Below are positions 17,137 to 27,474 of a DNA stretch of 64,000 nt, in pieces (position 1 is the stretch's first letter; each line of letters begins with the position of its first letter). The position numbers and the translations under genes are program-made. A model generated the notes under the pieces. The model was not told the DNA's origin. It saw only the letters and a program-made list of their open reading frames with translations, and did no database searches. This stretch comes from Methylocystis hirsuta (lineage in GTDB: Bacteria; Pseudomonadota; Alphaproteobacteria; Rhizobiales; Beijerinckiaceae). The stretch covers positions 1,736,001 through 1,800,000 of the forward strand of contig NZ_QWDD01000001.1 of assembly GCF_003722355.1 (NCBI RefSeq), written 5' to 3'.

Positions 17137-18348
17137 ATGCAATCCGCGTGCGCGACGCTCGAAATCCGTGACGAAGCCGACGCGGTCGACGCCATTTGCG
17201 CGGCAAAAGCGAAAGGCGACTGCTGCGCGATCGTCGGCGGCGGCTCCAAGTCGGGGCTCGGCCGCTACGCGCCGCAAGCGCAGGCGCTCTCCACAGCCGC
17301 GCTGACAGGCGTGACGCTCTATGAGCCCAATGAACTCGTGCTCTCGGCGCGCGGCGGCGTTCCTCTGAGCGAGATTGAAGCGTTGCTGGACCGGCATGGA
17401 CAGCAGCTCGCCTTCGAGCCAATGGACTATGGACCGCTCTTTGGCGCAGAAGCGGGCTGCGCCACGATCGGCGGCGTCATCTCGGTGAACGCTGCCGGCC
17501 CGCGGCGGATCAACGCTGGCGCGGCGCGCGATCATCTGCTCGGGTTCCGCTGCGTCACTGGTCGCGGCGAGCTGGTGAAATCCGGCGGCCGCGTGATGAA
17601 GAACGTCACCGGCTATGATCTCTCCAAGCTTGTCTGCGGCTCCTACGGCACGCTGGCGCTCCTCACCGAGCTGACGCTCAAGGTGCTGCCAAAGCCGCAG
17701 ACCGAATGCACGCTGCTGGCGATCGGGGCGGATGAGGCGGAGAGCCTCGCGCTTTTGCGCCGCGCCACCGCGACGCCCTGCGAGCCCTCGTCGCTCGCGA
17801 TGTTGCCGGCAGGCGCCGCATTGGCGCTGGACGCCGACGCGGCCGCCATACGGCTGGAAGGTCCGGCGATTTCCGTGACGGCGCGCCGCGACGAACTCGT
17901 CGCGCGTTTGGCGAGCGGGGGGCTTCGATTTGAGACGCTTGACGAATACGACTCGAAGACGCTGTGGCGGGGCTTGCGCGACGCCGCGCCCGTCGCCGCC
18001 AAGGTCGGCCAAATCTGGCGCATTTCCGTTGCGCCGAGCGAAGGTTTCACGGTCGTCGAACACATCCGCGCGGGCGCGCCGGTGCTTGCGCATTTCTACG
18101 ACTGGGCCGGCGGACTGATCTGGCTGTGCCTCGAGACTGCGCCTGACGCGTATGCCGCCGTCGTGCGCAGCGCGGTGGACGCCAGCGGCGGCCATGCGAC
18201 GCTCATCCGCGCGAGCGAAGAGACTCGCGCGACAGTCGATATCTTCCATCCGCAACCGGCGGCGCTCGCGGCGCTGACGCGCCGCGTCAAGGAAAGCTTC
18301 GATCCGGCGCATATTCTGGAGCGCGGCCGCATGCGCGCGGAGTTTTAA
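17137..18348 (+). CDS. glcE: Glycolate oxidase FAD-binding subunit GlcE
   Basis: The 403-residue second flavin-type subunit has a FAD_binding_4 domain: CAIVGGGSKSGLGRY near the N-terminus, then GCATIGGVISVNAAGPRRINAG and the conserved GGRVMKNVTGYDLSKL. It is shorter than GlcD and has the GlcE-type C-terminus ending in the FDPAHILERGRM motif. It is required together with GlcD and GlcF for activity in E. coli. Tight spacing on both sides (2 and 6 bases) indicates one transcript. Confidence 0.93.
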   Translation: MQSACATLEIRDEADAVDAICAAKAKGDCCAIVGGGSKSGLGRYAPQAQALSTAALTGVTLYEPNELVLSARGGVPLSEIEALLDRHGQQLAFEPMDYGPLFGAEAGCATIGGVISVNAAGPRRINAGAARDHLLGFRCVTGRGELVKSGGRVMKNVTGYDLSKLVCGSYGTLALLTELTLKVLPKPQTECTLLAIGADEAESLALLRRATATPCEPSSLAMLPAGAALALDADAAAIRLEGPAISVTARRDELVARLASGGLRFETLDEYDSKTLWRGLRDAAPVAAKVGQIWRISVAPSEGFTVVEHIRAGAPVLAHFYDWAGGLIWLCLETAPDAYAAVVRSAVDASGGHATLIRASEETRATVDIFHPQPAALAALTRRVKESFDPAHILERGRMRAEF

Positions 18349-18354
18349 GAGACG

Positions 18355-19641
18355 ATGCAGACGTTTTTCTCGCTGCAGGCGCTCGCCGATTCCGACATGG
18401 CGGAAACGGAGAAGATTCTGCGCGCCTGCGTGCACTGCGGCTTCTGCTCAGCGACATGCCCGACATATCTTCTCACCGGCGACGAACTCGATGGCCCCCG
18501 CGGCCGCATCTATCTCATCAAGGAGATGTTCGAGAAGGAGCGGCCGGCGGACGCGCGCACTGCCCTTCATATCGATCGCTGTTTGTCTTGTCTTTCCTGC
18601 ATGACGACGTGTCCTTCGGGCGTGCATTTCATGCATCTCGTCGATCACGCCCGGGCGCATATCGAAAAAACATATGCGCGACCCTTCACGGAGCGCGCCA
18701 TGCGCGTCGCGCTCGCTTTCGTCTTGCCTCGTCCTTCTCTCGCGCGACCGCTGTTTCGCGTGGCGGCGGCGATCCGCCCCTTGGCGCGCTTGCTGCCGCG
18801 CCGACTCGCGGCGCCGTTCGCGCTCGCGCCATCGCGCCTCCCGCCAGCTTCCAGCGTCGATTCTCCGCAGGTCTTTGCCGCGCAAGGCGCGCGCAAGATG
18901 CGCGTTGCTCTACTCAATGGCTGTGTTCAGACGGTCATCGACACCTCGATCAATGAGGCGACGATACGGCTGCTGACGCGCCACGGCGTCGAGGTCGTCG
19001 TGGCGAAAGGCGCCGGCTGCTGTGGGGCGCTGCCGCATCATCTCGGAAAGGTGGATGACTCGCTGCGCTATGCGCGCGCGAACATCGAAGCCTGGACGCG
19101 AGAAATCGACTCTAGCGGACTCGATCATATCGTCATCAACGCCTCAGGCTGCGGAACCAGCGTGAAGGACTATGGCTTCATGTTCCGCAATGATCCGGCT
19201 CTCGCGGAGAACGCGGCGCACATCTCGGCGATGGCGAAAGACGTGACGGAACTGATGACTGAGATTGGCTTTGCGCCGTCGGACGACGCGCCGAAACTTC
19301 GGGTCGCCTACCATTCCGCCTGCTCTCTGCAACATGGGCAGAAGATATCGCAAGAGCCGGTCGCGTTGTTGACCGCCGCGGGCTTTGACGTCGTCGCCGT
19401 TCCGGAGGGTCACATCTGCTGCGGTTCGGCGGGAACCTATAATGTGCTGCAGCCGAAGCTGGCCGACGCGTTGCGATCGCGAAAGGTCGCGAATATCGAA
19501 AGCGCCGCGCCGGACATTGTGGCTGCGGGCAACATCGGCTGCATCGTCCAGATCAGGTCGGGAACGGAAATCCCAGTGGCTCACACCGTCGAACTGCTCG
19601 ATTGGGCGAGCGGGGGGCCGAAGCCCACGATGCTCGGCTAA
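18355..19641 (+). CDS. glcF: Glycolate oxidase iron-sulfur subunit GlcF
   Basis: The 428-residue subunit carries two [4Fe-4S] motifs ([14 protein letters not shown] at about 24-37 and [14 protein letters not shown] at about 76-89). Two CCG (heterodisulfide-reductase-like) domains follow, with [13 protein letters not shown] and [12 protein letters not shown]. It moves electrons from the GlcDE flavins to quinone at the membrane face. The stop overlaps the convergent trpS stop by a few bases, so transcripts of the two genes are complementary at their ends. Confidence 0.94.
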   Translation: MQTFFSLQALADSDMAETEKILRACVHCGFCSATCPTYLLTGDELDGPRGRIYLIKEMFEKERPADARTALHIDRCLSCLSCMTTCPSGVHFMHLVDHARAHIEKTYARPFTERAMRVALAFVLPRPSLARPLFRVAAAIRPLARLLPRRLAAPFALAPSRLPPASSVDSPQVFAAQGARKMRVALLNGCVQTVIDTSINEATIRLLTRHGVEVVVAKGAGCCGALPHHLGKVDDSLRYARANIEAWTREIDSSGLDHIVINASGCGTSVKDYGFMFRNDPALAENAAHISAMAKDVTELMTEIGFAPSDDAPKLRVAYHSACSLQHGQKISQEPVALLTAAGFDVVAVPEGHICCGSAGTYNVLQPKLADALRSRKVANIESAAPDIVAAGNIGCIVQIRSGTEIPVAHTVELLDWASGGPKPTMLG

Positions 19642-20672
19642 CGCAAAAATCCCACGATATCCTTCACCGCGTTCATATTCTCGCGGGCGATCGCGCGGGC
19701 GCGTTCGGCGCCGTCGCGCAGCACGCCGTCGACATAGCTCTCATCCTCGCGAATGCGGCGCATCCTGTCGGTGATCGGCGCGAGCTTGGCCACCGCGAGA
19801 TCGACGAGCGCGCTCTTGAAGGTCGAGAAATTGGCGCCGCCGAATTCGCCGAGCACATCCGCCTTGCTGCGCCCGGAAAGCGCCGCGAAGATGCCGACGA
19901 GATTGTAGGCCTCGGGGCGCCCTTCGAGGCCCTTTTCCTCGGAAGGCAGCGCGTCGGGGTCGGTTTTCGCCTTTTTTACCTTCTGCGCGATCTGATCGGC
20001 GTCGTCCGACAGATTGATGCGCGAATAATCGGAAGCGTCCGACTTCGACATTTTCTTCGTGCCGTCGCGCAGGCTCATCACCCGCGTCGCCGGGCCGGAG
20101 ATCAGCGGTTCGGGCAGGGGGAAGAACGCTTCGCCGAAGCCGTTGCGCGCGATCGATTCCGAGAAGTCGTTGTTGAACTTCTGCGCGATATCGCGCGCCA
20201 GTTCGAGGTGCTGTTTCTGGTCGTCGCCGACGGGCACATGCGTCGCGCGATAGATCAAAATATCGGCGGCCATCAGCACCGGATAGTCGAGCAGGCCCAT
20301 GGAGGCGTTCTCGCGATCCTTGCCGGCCTTGTCCTTGAACTGGGTCATGCGATTGAGCCAGCCGATGCGCGCGACGCAATTCAACACCCAGGCGAGTTCG
20401 GCGTGCTCCGGCACCTGGCTCTGGTTGAAGACGATGTTGTCCTTCGGGTCGATGCCGCAGGCGATGAAGGCCGCGGCGATCTCGCGCGTGTTCGCCTTCA
20501 GTGCGATCGGATCCTGCGGCACCGTGATCGCATGCAGGTCGACGACGCAATACATGCAGTCGAAGCTCTTCTGCAGCTCGACGAATTTGACGATCGCGCC
20601 GAGATAGTTGCCGAGATGCAGATTGCCGGTGGACTGCACGCCCGAGAAGACGCGCTGAGGAAATGTGGACAT
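19638..20672 (-). CDS. trpS: Tryptophanyl-tRNA synthetase
   Basis: The 344-residue class I aminoacyl-tRNA synthetase has the HIGH-type motif [10 protein letters not shown] near residue 16 and KMSKS (KKMSKSDAS) near residue 200. It charges tRNA-Trp in the cytoplasm. The ATG at 20672 is preferred over an in-frame TTG at 20684, though neither has a strong ribosome binding site. Its 3' end overlaps glcF tail to tail. A GC-rich palindromic repeat lies about 95 bases upstream. Confidence 0.95.
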   Translation of the reverse strand: MSTFPQRVFSGVQSTGNLHLGNYLGAIVKFVELQKSFDCMYCVVDLHAITVPQDPIALKANTREIAAAFIACGIDPKDNIVFNQSQVPEHAELAWVLNCVARIGWLNRMTQFKDKAGKDRENASMGLLDYPVLMAADILIYRATHVPVGDDQKQHLELARDIAQKFNNDFSESIARNGFGEAFFPLPEPLISGPATRVMSLRDGTKKMSKSDASDYSRINLSDDADQIAQKVKKAKTDPDALPSEEKGLEGRPEAYNLVGIFAALSGRSKADVLGEFGGANFSTFKSALVDLAVAKLAPITDRMRRIREDESYVDGVLRDGAERARAIARENMNAVKDIVGFLR

Positions 20673-20765
20673 GTGATCGGCCAAGGGTTTTGGGTTTGGC
20701 CGGTCTTATGGCGAGAAGCGGGGGCTGAGGCAAGCGTGCTGTTTGGGGAATAGAATTTGTTAAAT

Positions 20766-20877
20766 GCCCCAGCCCCTCATCTCACTTCTCCCCGCAAGCG
20801 GGGAGAAGGGGCGGTAGGCGTTGCGCTGAAGACCCCTCTCCCCGCTTGCGGGGAGAGGTACGGTGAGGGGCTTGGGC
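20766..20877. repeat. GC-rich palindromic intergenic repeat, copy 1
   Basis: A 112-base element with an outer inverted repeat (GCCCCAGCCCCTCA against TGAGGGGCTTGGGC). Inside it are two hairpins, CTTCTCCCCGCAAGCGGGGAGAAG and CCTCTCCCCGCTTGCGGGGAGAGG (each broken here only for naming). It is related to copies at 28287, 50046 and 52169. It sits between hslU (downstream of its stop) and trpS, where it may act as a terminator or REP-like stabiliser. Confidence 0.85.
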
Positions 20878-20899
20878 GATGAGCGCTGGCTAAATCGCG

Positions 20900-22204
20900 T
20901 CACAAAATAAACCGGCTCAGATCCCTGTTCTTCGCCAGATCGCCGATGTGCTCCTCGACATAGGCCCCGTCGATCACGATACGGTCGCCGGCGCGGTCGG
21001 AGGCCGAGAAACTGATGTCGTCGAGCACGCGCTCCATCACCGTCTGCAGGCGCCGCGCGCCGATGTTCTCGACCGAGGTGTTCACCTGAACGGCGACCTT
21101 GGCGATCGCGTCGACGGCGGAGGGCGCAAATTCGAGCGTCAGGCCTTCGGTGCCCAGCAGCGCGGAATATTGCTTGGTCAGGCAAGCCTCGGTTTCGGTC
21201 AGAATCCGGCGGAAGTCGTCTTCGTTGAGCGAGGCGAGTTCGACGCGAATCGGCAAGCGCCCCTGCAACTCTGGGAGGAGGTCTGAAGGCTTCGCCACAT
21301 GGAAGGCGCCGGAGGCGATGAACAGCACATGGTCGGTCTTCACCGTTCCATGTTTCGTCGCGACCGTCGTGCCTTCGATCAGCGGTAGAAGGTCACGCTG
21401 CACGCCTTCGCGCGAGACGTCGGCGCCGCCGCGGCCTTCGCGCGCGCAGATCTTGTCCATCTCGTCGATGAAAACGATGCCGTTGTTCTCGACCTCGTGG
21501 ATCGCCTCGCGGACGCTCGCTTCCTGGTCGATCAGCTTGTCGCTCTCTTCGGCGATCAGAGGTCCCTGCGCCTCCTTGACCGAGAGTTTGCGCGGCTTGC
21601 CGCGCTGCATCGCCTTGCCGAAAATATCGCCGAGCGAGAAGGCGGAGACGCTCGCGCCGGGCATGTTCGGCAGTTCGAACATCGGCATCGAGGAGCCCGA
21701 CTGCGTCAGCTCGACTTCGATTTCCTTGTCGTCGAGTTCGCCCGCGCGCAGGCGGCGCCGAAACGTTTCACGCGTGCCGGGCGACGCGGCGGGCCCCACC
21801 AGCGCATCGAGCGTGCGCTCTTCGGCCGCTTGCTGCGCGCGCGCCTGCACGTCCTTACGGCGGCGGTCCTTGACCATCACGATGGCGACCTCGATCAGAT
21901 CGCGCACGATCTGCTCCACATCGCGGCCGACATAGCCCACCTCGGTGAATTTTGTCGCCTCGACCTTCAAGAATGGCGCATTGGCGAGACGCGCCAGACG
22001 ACGCGCGATCTCCGTCTTGCCGCAGCCTGTCGGGCCGATCATCAGGATGTTCTTGGGCAGCACTTCTTCGCGCATCTGGCCTTCGAGCTGGAGCCTGCGC
22101 CAGCGGTTGCGCAGCGCGATCGCGACGGCGCGCTTGGCGTCGCTTTGTCCAACGATGTAGCGATCAAGTTCGGAAACGATCTCGCGCGGCGAGAAGTCGG
22201 CCAT
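20900..22204 (-). CDS. hslU: HslUV protease ATPase subunit
   Basis: The 434-residue AAA+ unfoldase feeds the HslV peptidase. It has Walker [16 protein letters not shown] (about residues 55-69), Walker [11 protein letters not shown] after a long I-domain insertion, and the C-terminal DLSRFIL tail that docks into HslV. The ATG at 22204 gives the family's usual length and has a GAAGGAA box; the frame runs 42 codons further upstream through the spacer repeat without support. It is co-oriented with hslV 84 bases upstream, and the pair is divergent from the his operon. Confidence 0.96.
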   Translation of the reverse strand: MADFSPREIVSELDRYIVGQSDAKRAVAIALRNRWRRLQLEGQMREEVLPKNILMIGPTGCGKTEIARRLARLANAPFLKVEATKFTEVGYVGRDVEQIVRDLIEVAIVMVKDRRRKDVQARAQQAAEERTLDALVGPAASPGTRETFRRRLRAGELDDKEIEVELTQSGSSMPMFELPNMPGASVSAFSLGDIFGKAMQRGKPRKLSVKEAQGPLIAEESDKLIDQEASVREAIHEVENNGIVFIDEMDKICAREGRGGADVSREGVQRDLLPLIEGTTVATKHGTVKTDHVLFIASGAFHVAKPSDLLPELQGRLPIRVELASLNEDDFRRILTETEACLTKQYSALLGTEGLTLEFAPSAVDAIAKVAVQVNTSVENIGARRLQTVMERVLDDISFSASDRAGDRIVIDGAYVEEHIGDLAKNRDLSRFIL

Positions 22205-22226
22205 GGGAAGTTCCTTCGGAACGGCA

Positions 22227-22291
22227 TTAGGCAGTAGGCAGTCGGCAGTCGTATCATCCCGCTGCCGACCGCCGAACGCCGACTGCCCTAA
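22227..22291. repeat. Imperfect palindrome between hslV and hslU
   Basis: The sequence runs from TTAGGCAGTAGGCAGTCGGCAG to CTGCCGACCGCCGAACG...ACTGCCCTAA (long arms given only in part). The two halves are imperfect reverse complements, and the left arm contains short GGCAGT direct repeats. It overlaps the hslV stop codon and could be a processing hairpin within the hslVU transcript. Confidence 0.6.
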
Positions 22292-22851
22292 ATCTTCTCC
22301 ACCACCACATTCTGGTTGGTGTAGACGCAAATTTCTGAAGCGATAATCATCGCCCGTCGCGCGATGGTTTCGGCGTCGAGCGGCGAATCGAGCAGGGCGC
22401 GTCCGGCGGCGAGCGCGTAATTTCCGCCCGAGCCGATCGCGGCCACCGCGCCTTCGCCCGTGCCTTCCGGTTCGAGCACGTCGCCAGAGCCGGTGAGCAC
22501 GAGGCCGACGCTCTTGTCGGCGACGAGCATCATCGCCTCCAGGCGCCGCAGGTAACGGTCCATGCGCCAGTCCTTGGCGAGTTCGACGCAGGCGCGCATC
22601 AATTGTCCGGGATATTGCTCGAGCTTCGATTCAAGCCGTTCGAAGAGCGTGAAGGCGTCGGCGGTGGCGCCGGCGAAACCGGCGATCACGTCGCCCTTGC
22701 CCAAACGGCGCACTTTCTTGGCGTTGCCCTTCATGATCGTCTGGCCGAGGCTGACCTGGCCGTCGCCGGCGATCACCGTTTCTCCGGCTTTCTTGACGAG
22801 GATGATCGTCGTCGCGTGCATGGCCGCCAAGCGGTGTTGTTCGCTATCCAT
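22288..22851 (-). CDS. hslV: HslUV protease catalytic subunit
   Basis: The 187-residue threonine peptidase contains HATTIILV, whose Thr becomes the N-terminal nucleophile after processing, then [23 protein letters not shown] and [15 protein letters not shown]. It forms a dodecamer with HslU to degrade unfolded or stress proteins. The frame is open for 73 more codons upstream, but family length and the ATG at 22851 after GAGGCGA are preferred. Another ATG at 22860 is possible. It is upstream of hslU in one operon. Confidence 0.95.
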   Translation of the reverse strand: MDSEQHRLAAMHATTIILVKKAGETVIAGDGQVSLGQTIMKGNAKKVRRLGKGDVIAGFAGATADAFTLFERLESKLEQYPGQLMRACVELAKDWRMDRYLRRLEAMMLVADKSVGLVLTGSGDVLEPEGTGEGAVAAIGSGGNYALAAGRALLDSPLDAETIARRAMIIASEICVYTNQNVVVEKI

Positions 22852-22972
22852 TCGCCTCATCCAGCCAGAGATGTGGAGCCGATGTAAGGTTTGGCGACGA
22901 TTTGAGCAAGGGCGGAGCGGCGACGGGGGCAGCCGCGCAATTCGCCCGTCGGGCCGGGATTCACTGCCAGAC

Positions 22973-23659
22973 TCACTCGCGCGGGGCGCCGGCGAGCGGC
23001 GCGGGAAAATCCAGGACCTCGCGCGTATACGTCTCATGCACCTCGGAGAGAGGACGTTGATCGCGCGCATAGACCACGGCCGTGTGCTCGAAGAGGTCGT
23101 GCGGAATGGCGAGCGCCCCGCTGGCCTTTTCAGGCGAGGCCGTCGGGAGGGCCGAAAGCTCCCAGCCTTCGGGCAATGGCGACCAGCGCATCTTCATTTC
23201 GATAGTGCGACGGAACGGCTGCAGCGGAGCGATGGCCTTGCCGAAGGGCGTGTCCGTCATCTCCAGCGTGCGGTTCATTTCATCGGAAAGGCGCCCAGGC
23301 ACATACCAATTGTCAGCTTCCGAGAGCACGTGATCGCCGCAGGCGAGCTGCACGCGCCGGTAGTTCACCGGCTCCTCGTCGCTGACGTCAAGCCGCCGGC
23401 GCGTCTCCGCGCTCGGCTGCTGCTCTATTCCACCAACGCGGCGGGCGACGATCTTGGGCTCCGCGGACATCTTGTGATCGGCGCACCATTTCTCGAGCGT
23501 CGCCGTCGCGCTGCGGCTCGCGAGCAGGGAGGCGTTGAGCGTTTGCATGAGCGCCAGCGCTTCGATGCGTGACACGAAGCCGTCCCGCCAAGGCTCGGCG
23601 GCGGCCGGAATGGGCATCAAAGACGCCGCGAGGAGCGCCAAACCGAGCCTAAGTCGCAT
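22973..23659 (-). CDS. Exported protein with chorismate-lyase-like pattern
   Basis: The 228-residue protein starts with a clear signal peptide (cleavage after AAA near residue 21). The middle part, [22 protein letters not shown], then [16 protein letters not shown] and a following Arg, resembles the chorismate pyruvate-lyase/UTRA fold, where Arg, Leu and Glu side chains surround a small ligand. An exported UbiC-like protein would be odd for ubiquinone synthesis, so the role may be different; I cannot name it. It lies upstream of hslV on the same strand, 121 bases away. Assignment to the fold is inference. Confidence 0.55.
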   Translation of the reverse strand: MRLRLGLALLAASLMPIPAAAEPWRDGFVSRIEALALMQTLNASLLASRSATATLEKWCADHKMSAEPKIVARRVGGIEQQPSAETRRRLDVSDEEPVNYRRVQLACGDHVLSEADNWYVPGRLSDEMNRTLEMTDTPFGKAIAPLQPFRRTIEMKMRWSPLPEGWELSALPTASPEKASGALAIPHDLFEHTAVVYARDQRPLSEVHETYTREVLDFPAPLAGAPRE

Positions 23660-24035
23660 GTTTTAAGTCTCCTTGCGGCGCTGCGGCGCCGCAGATTCTC
23701 GCCACGCCTTCGCGAATCCGCCGGCCGCCACCGGCCGAAGTCTCTGCCGCTGCGGCATTTAGCGTCTTCTTGATGCGTTGTCGCGAAGGTACAAGCGCCT
23801 GCCGGCGTCGGAGATATTGCCGTGGTCGCGCTTAACCAGGGAATCGACGCGAACAGACGGACCATTCTTTGTTTTGTGTCCGATCTGCCGACAAGCGGCG
23901 TTCGTTGGCGCGCATCTCGCTTCTCTTTGACGCCCGAGCGGTTCGGGTGGCGAATCCGGGGCGGAGTTGCTACAAGCTGGCCGCTTGCGGCCGGAGTCGC
24001 CGGAAACGCCGGCAGGGCCCAAGAAAAGGTTGGAA

Positions 24036-24632
24036 ATGCGCAGCGCGACGATCGAGCGCAACACCAAGGAAACCAAAATCTCGGTCACCGTCGACCTCGA
24101 CGGGGACGGCCGCTCGGACATATCGACCGGCGTGGGATTTTTCGATCATATGCTCGACCAGATCGCTCGTCATGCGCCGCTGGATCTTGCCGTGCGCGCT
24201 GAGGGCGATCTGCACATCGACGGTCATCACACGATCGAGGACGTCGGCATCGCCATCGGCCAGGCGGTGGATCGCGCGCTTGCAGACCGCAAGGGCATTT
24301 CCCGCTATGGCGACGCGCATGTGCCGCTCGACGAGGCCCTGACCCGCGTCGTCGTGGACGTCTCGGGCCGGCCCTTTCTTGTTTACGAGGTCGCATTTCC
24401 GGCGCAGCGGATCGGCGGCTTTGATACCGAGCTGATGCGCGAATTCTTCCAGGCCTTTGCGGTTCACGCCCGTGTCGGGCTGCACATCGAATGTCTGCGC
24501 GGCGTCAACAGCCACCATATCGCCGAAAGCGCCTTTAAGGGCTTCGCGCGCGCCTTGGGCAAAGCGGTGGCGATCGATCCGCGCCGCACGCAGGGGGAAG
24601 CGCCTTCCACCAAGGGAACGCTCACCGCCTGA
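24036..24632 (+). CDS. hisB: Imidazoleglycerol-phosphate dehydratase
   Basis: The 198-residue monofunctional HisB converts imidazole-glycerol phosphate to imidazole-acetol phosphate in histidine synthesis. It shows [12 protein letters not shown] and [14 protein letters not shown] (metal-binding His and Glu), the second set SGRPFLVYE and FFQAFAVHA, and the C-terminal [17 protein letters not shown]. The start at 24036 follows the family N-terminus ([12 protein letters not shown]). It is first in the his operon, divergent from the hslVU side, with the operon promoter presumably between 23660 and 24035. Confidence 0.95.
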   Translation: MRSATIERNTKETKISVTVDLDGDGRSDISTGVGFFDHMLDQIARHAPLDLAVRAEGDLHIDGHHTIEDVGIAIGQAVDRALADRKGISRYGDAHVPLDEALTRVVVDVSGRPFLVYEVAFPAQRIGGFDTELMREFFQAFAVHARVGLHIECLRGVNSHHIAESAFKGFARALGKAVAIDPRRTQGEAPSTKGTLTA

Positions 24633-24664
24633 AAGAGGCGAGTGACGCCGAGAGGGGAAGGCCG

Positions 24665-25090
24665 ATGGCGATATTCACTGTTCATTTTCCGCCGACCGGG
24701 CCGGGCAAGCCTCCGGCGCCCGAAAAGATCGTCTTCCTGCGCGACGGTTTTTCCTGGCCGGCCTTCATTTTCGGCCCGTTCTGGCTCGCCTGGCGGCGGG
24801 CCTGGCTCGTCGCCGGCCTGTGGACGCTTCTTCTCGTCGCCCTCGCGCTCATCGCCTGGAAGCTGCGGGTGTCGCGCGACGCGATGTCCTGGCTGACGCT
24901 CGGGCTCGCTGTTTGGCTGGGTTTCGAGGGGGAGCGGCTCGTCGGCTGGAATTTGGCGCGTCGCGGCTACGTCGAGCGGGATCTCGTCATTGGCGATAAC
25001 CTCGACGAGGCGGAGGCGGCCTACTTCCACCGCCATCGCGCTTCTGAGCGGATCGCGAAAGACGATGTCGCTGGGGAGCCCGCTCCTTGA
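24665..25090 (+). CDS. DUF2628 membrane protein of the his operon
   Basis: The 141-residue inner-membrane protein has the DUF2628 pattern: [22 protein letters not shown] followed by two or three membrane segments (about 45-95) and a soluble tail with a [21 protein letters not shown] motif. The function is unknown. It sits between hisB and hisH in many Rhizobiales. Its stop overlaps the hisH TTG start, which suggests coupled translation. Confidence 0.85.
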   Translation: MAIFTVHFPPTGPGKPPAPEKIVFLRDGFSWPAFIFGPFWLAWRRAWLVAGLWTLLLVALALIAWKLRVSRDAMSWLTLGLAVWLGFEGERLVGWNLARRGYVERDLVIGDNLDEAEAAYFHRHRASERIAKDDVAGEPAP

Positions 25091-25737
25091 CGACCGCGAT
25101 CATCGACTATGGGTCGGGCAATCTGCATTCCGCCTTGAAAGCCTTTGAGCGCGCCGCTCGCGAGTCACGGGCGCAAGGCGACATTCGCGTCACCAGCGAC
25201 CCCGACGTCGTGCGCGCCGCCGAGCGGGTTGTGCTGCCGGGCGTCGGCGCTTTCGCCGATTGTCGCCGCGGCCTCATGGCGATCGAGGGTCTTTACGCCG
25301 CCCTGCAAGAAGCGGTCATCGACCGGGGCCGGCCGTTCTTAGGGATTTGCGTCGGAATGCAGCTCATGGGCGCGCGCGGCCTCGAACATGGCGAAACGCC
25401 GGGCCTCGGCTGGATTCCGGGAGACGTCGCGGCGATCGAGCCTGCGGATCCTTCGCTGAAAATCCCGCATATGGGTTGGAATACGCTGACGCTGAGCCGG
25501 GGACATCCGCTCTTTGCCGGCGTGCCGACGGGAGAGCGTGGATTGCACGCCTATTTCGTGCACTCGTTTCAGCTGACGCCGGCGTCGCCGGACCACGTCC
25601 TGGCGACGACCGACTATGGCGCGCCGCTCACCGCGGCCGTGGCGCGCGACAATCTCGTCGGCGTGCAGTTCCATCCCGAAAAAAGCCAGAGGCTGGGCCT
25701 AGCGTTGATCGGCAATTTCCTGAGGTGGCGTCCGTGA
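25087..25737 (+). CDS. hisH: Imidazole glycerol phosphate synthase glutaminase subunit
   Basis: The 216-residue class I glutamine amidotransferase supplies ammonia to HisF. The nucleophile Cys is in [13 protein letters not shown] (about residue 84), and the catalytic His and Glu are in [10 protein letters not shown] (about 197-200). The start is TTG at 25087, overlapping the DUF2628 stop as TTGA. The end overlaps the hisA GTG start as GTGA. Alternative start codons on both hisH and hisA suggest that coupling drives their translation. Confidence 0.95.
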   Translation: MTTAIIDYGSGNLHSALKAFERAARESRAQGDIRVTSDPDVVRAAERVVLPGVGAFADCRRGLMAIEGLYAALQEAVIDRGRPFLGICVGMQLMGARGLEHGETPGLGWIPGDVAAIEPADPSLKIPHMGWNTLTLSRGHPLFAGVPTGERGLHAYFVHSFQLTPASPDHVLATTDYGAPLTAAVARDNLVGVQFHPEKSQRLGLALIGNFLRWRP

Positions 25738-26480
25738 TTCTGTTTCCCGCAATCGATTTGAAGGAAGGTCAGTGCGTGCGCCTCGCCCAGGGCGATATGG
25801 ACCGCGCGACCGTGTTCAATGACGACCCCGCGGAGCAGGCGCGCGCCTTCCAGCGAGTCGGGTTCGAATATCTGCATGTCGTCGATCTCGACGGCGCCTT
25901 CGCGGGGGCGCCGCGCAATGCCCGGGCGGTCGAATCCATTCTCGCGGCGCTGACGATTCCCGTGCAGCTTGGCGGCGGCATTCGCGACATGCGCACGCTG
26001 TCCTCCTGGTTGGAAAAAGGCGTCGCGCGCGTCATCATCGGCACGGCGGCCGTCAAGGACCCGTCTTTCGTGCGCGAGGCGGCGCGCCTTCACCCGGGCC
26101 GCGTCGCCGTAGGGGTCGACGCCAAGAATGGTTTTGTCGCCGTCGACGGCTGGTCGCGCGCGACGCGCATGTCGGCGCTCGATCTCGGCAAGAGTTTCGA
26201 AGACGCGGGCGTGAGCGCCATCATCTACACCGACATCTCGCGCGACGGCGTTTTGACCGGCCTCAATATCGAGGCGACCCTGGCGCTCGCCGACGCCTTG
26301 ACGATTCCCGTTATCGCCTCGGGCGGCCTGGCGTCGCTCGCCGACGTGGAGCGGCTGCTGCAGCCCGATTGCCGCAAGCTCGCCGGCGCGATCACCGGAC
26401 GGGCGCTTTATGACGGGCGGCTCGATCCGGCGCAGGCGCTGGCGATGATACGCAGTGCTATGGGAGCCGTCTATGACTAA
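25734..26480 (+). CDS. hisA: Phosphoribosylformimino-AICAR-phosphate isomerase
   Basis: The 248-residue TIM barrel isomerises ProFAR to PRFAR. It has [16 protein letters not shown] at the N-terminus (catalytic Asp), [25 protein letters not shown] (second catalytic Asp) and [12 protein letters not shown] (phosphate site). The start is GTG at 25734, overlapping the hisH stop. Open frame continues upstream inside hisH but is not coding for HisA. Its 3' end overlaps the restriction-endonuclease gene by 8 bases; in related genomes hisF follows directly. Confidence 0.95.
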   Translation: MILFPAIDLKEGQCVRLAQGDMDRATVFNDDPAEQARAFQRVGFEYLHVVDLDGAFAGAPRNARAVESILAALTIPVQLGGGIRDMRTLSSWLEKGVARVIIGTAAVKDPSFVREAARLHPGRVAVGVDAKNGFVAVDGWSRATRMSALDLGKSFEDAGVSAIIYTDISRDGVLTGLNIEATLALADALTIPVIASGGLASLADVERLLQPDCRKLAGAITGRALYDGRLDPAQALAMIRSAMGAVYD

Positions 26481-27474
26481 CACCTGGATGGTTCGCGCTG
26501 GGCGGAATGGCTATCTCTTCGATCGCTTCAAGGAATTATCGATTGTTGCCCTAGGTTGGGCTGGCGTCGGATCTGAGGGAGATCTTTCGGACAAGGCGGC
26601 GTTGTGCAGTAAACTCAAAGATTTTTATCCTGAAGCCACTGAACAATCGATATTCGTCGCCGCCAGCCAGTTAGTGCGGTTTGCACATGAATTACAGGTG
26701 GGCGACCGCGTCGTCACCTACGACCCCCGCGCGCGGATATATCAATGTGGCATCATCAAAGGTCCTTGCGAATACCATCCTAATGCTGACGAACCCACGG
26801 AACTGACCAATCGCCGAATGGTTGAATGGGGCAGAGAAAAGGCCAGGGACGACCTGTCGTTGCCAGCACGTAACAGCTTGGGTGCAACGCTAACGTTATT
26901 TTTTATATCCTCTTCAATATCCAGCGAGCTTTGGTCTGAACGGTCACTTACTCCGTCGAATGACTTCGTCACCGAAAAGGATTCAGAGGCGACTTTTGAT
27001 CCGTCTGCGATAGAGCTGTCCGAGCTCGCGGACGAAAAAATTAAGGACCGAATTGTTCGTTTAGACGAATATTCGATGCAAGAGCTGGTTGCAGGGCTCT
27101 TGAGAGCGATGGGATACAAGACCATCGTCTCGGCGCGGGGGCCTGATCGCGGGAAGGATATAGTTGCATCTCCAGATGGGTTTGGGTTTCAGGCACCTCG
27201 GATCGTGGTCGAAGTGAAGCATCGCCCACGTGAAAGAATGGGGCCTCAAGAAATTCGCAGCTTCCTTGGCGGCCGGAAACCACATGAGAGTGGGTTGTAC
27301 GTCAGCACGGGAGGATTTACACGCGAAGCTTATTATGAAGCTGAGCGCTCAAACGTTCCGTTGACTTTGCTGGATTTTGAAGAGCTGGTCAGAGCTGTTC
27401 TGTCCGCCTATGCAAGCTTCGATGAATCGGCACGTAAATTAATCCCCTTAACTCCTATCTACTGGCCTCTGTGA
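26473..27474 (+). CDS. Mrr-like restriction endonuclease inserted in the his operon
   Basis: The 333-residue protein has an N-terminal domain (about 1-110: [43 protein letters not shown]). This resembles PUA/EVE-like reader domains found on modification-dependent nucleases. A linker follows, then a C-terminal Mrr_cat PD-(D/E)xK domain at about 195-320: [26 protein letters not shown] with Asp229, and VVEVKHRP with Glu247 and Lys249. It probably cuts foreign, modified DNA (type IV-like); no methylase is adjacent. It starts inside the end of hisA, and its TGA overlaps the hisF ATG, so it is expressed with histidine genes. The stretch is visibly more AT-rich than its neighbours, a sign of transfer. 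Confidence 0.85.
   Translation: MTNTWMVRAGRNGYLFDRFKELSIVALGWAGVGSEGDLSDKAALCSKLKDFYPEATEQSIFVAASQLVRFAHELQVGDRVVTYDPRARIYQCGIIKGPCEYHPNADEPTELTNRRMVEWGREKARDDLSLPARNSLGATLTLFFISSSISSELWSERSLTPSNDFVTEKDSEATFDPSAIELSELADEKIKDRIVRLDEYSMQELVAGLLRAMGYKTIVSARGPDRGKDIVASPDGFGFQAPRIVVEVKHRPRERMGPQEIRSFLGGRKPHESGLYVSTGGFTREAYYEAERSNVPLTLLDFEELVRAVLSAYASFDESARKLIPLTPIYWPL

Noticed and set aside
16079..17422. 447-residue open frame antisense to glcD
   Set aside because: Arg/His-rich composition typical of antisense frames in GC-rich DNA, no ribosome binding site or family pattern; glcD on the other strand is certain.
17131..18435. 434-residue open frame antisense to glcE
   Set aside because: Same kind of shadow; third-position GC bias explains its length.
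20766..20877. CRISPR-like array of GC-rich repeats
   Set aside because: The units are palindromic hairpins with no regular spacers and recur singly at distant sites; they are intergenic repeats, not a CRISPR.
25260..25733. Longer HisA start inside hisH
   Set aside because: The extra residues are an out-of-frame reading of hisH; the GTG at 25734 gives the conserved N-terminus.
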